Shown piece after piece: positions 63,602 through 64,000 of a stretch of 64,000 nt of DNA; the first letter of the stretch is position 1, and every line of letters begins with the position of its first letter. A program made the translations under genes and the position numbers. Source of the stretch: Maribacter arenosus (GTDB lineage Bacteria; Bacteroidota; Bacteroidia; Flavobacteriales; Flavobacteriaceae); contig NZ_JABTCG010000002.1 of assembly GCF_014610845.1 (NCBI RefSeq), forward strand, positions 248,001-312,000, in the 5' to 3' direction. A model generated the notes under the pieces. The model did no database searches. It worked only from the letters and a program-made list of their open reading frames with translations, and had not been told where the DNA came from.

Positions 63602-64000
63602 TACTTTTTTAAGATTGATAATCAATAACTTACTTAATCCATTGCTACATGTGAACTTTGTTTTTTTAATCATTTTACGTACGACAGTACGCATTTGTTC
63701 TTAAGTCAGACATCCCAACGACAGAAATAAATTCGACATTGTTGCAAATCCTAATCGGATATAAATTATAGACACTAATTAATAATTGGTAGTAAAAATT
63801 CAAGAATTACAACTCCAAGCAGACCTATCCTAGGCGATTGAAATAATAGATATTGATATATCATTATTGAGTTTTCCGAAGAAATAACGATTCTGCATAG
63901 CACGGAATTTTACCGAATCGCAAGCCATAACCCGTCGCATACTCTACTATATGAACAGGATCAATCTAACTATGATACGATATGATCTTTTTCATATACA
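63602..64000. other. Non-coding AT-rich end of window
   Basis: No open frame with family-like content, tRNA or clear promoter is seen here on either strand. It holds one small hairpin, CGTAC(GACA)GTACG near 63680, and scattered AT-rich palindromes. A gene could begin beyond the right edge. Confidence 0.6.

Noticed and set aside
63602-64000. Replication origin or DnaA box cluster at the right end
   Set aside because: AT-rich with small palindromes, but no recognisable DnaA box series or dnaA/dnaN context.

Overview
The window looks like chromosomal DNA of a marine-type member of the Flavobacteriaceae (Bacteroidota). Signs of this are type IX secretion C-terminal sorting domains, a LytS/LytTR two-component pair beside a carboxypeptidase-regulatory-like outer-membrane barrel, DUF1501/DUF1800 paired genes, an OlsF-type aminolipid acyltransferase, -7 promoter boxes of the TAnnTTTG type, and almost no Shine-Dalgarno sequences. 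No prophage, rRNA operon, CRISPR array or classical transposase was seen.

Layout. 1-4.4 kb (minus): a mutagenic-polymerase style cassette, dnaE (cut by the window edge) and dinB, split by a small four-helix-bundle gene inside a 25-bp inverted repeat. dinB is preceded by four tandem hairpins, and two 56-residue paralogous membrane peptides lie upstream. 4.5-13.2 kb: threonine/serine dehydratase, a secreted Kre9/KNH-like protein, a Tat-exported oxidoreductase, then an outer-membrane barrel gene divergent from a LytS-LytTR-dienelactone hydrolase operon. 13.2-16.2 kb: tRNA-Leu(CAA), a GIY-YIG gene beside a duplicated tRNA 5' piece, then prs, rplY and pth. 16.2-20.6 kb: a lipoprotein and a large type IX-secreted M12-like metallopeptidase. 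20.6-31 kb: ribF, an HTTM protein, serS, a TPR protein, rsmA, mgtE, cupin, esterase and hydroxyacid dehydrogenase, mostly co-directional. 31-33.4 kb: a LuxR-type regulator with DUF4199, DUF1801, VOC and TM2 genes. 33.5-35.9 kb: an arsenic-type operon (ArsR, DUF6428, membrane protein, ArsN1-like GNAT, thioredoxin-type ArsC) with no recognisable efflux pump. 35.9-48.2 kb: olsF, lysC, fbp, two TerB proteins, the helicase-PdeM half of the ligase-associated repair module, and mfd. 48.3-64 kb: secreted hydrolase, TlpA-like protein, yraN, DUF1800/DUF1501, metG, a second GIY-YIG gene inside a perfect 27-bp inverted repeat, tex, ferritin, class C-type serine hydrolase and ssb.

The most interesting signals are: (a) three very small gene-plus-repeat units (four-helix-bundle gene at 2.0-2.5 kb, GIY-YIG genes at 13.3 and 58.5 kb) that look like minimal mobile elements without a transposase; (b) consecutive arsenic-operon proteins that each end in a vicinal Cys-Cys pair; (c) the hairpin array abutting the dinB start codon; (d) helically phased repeats upstream of ssb and a 21-bp-spaced direct repeat in the LytTR intergenic region. 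All functional calls come from reading the sequence; no database search was run.
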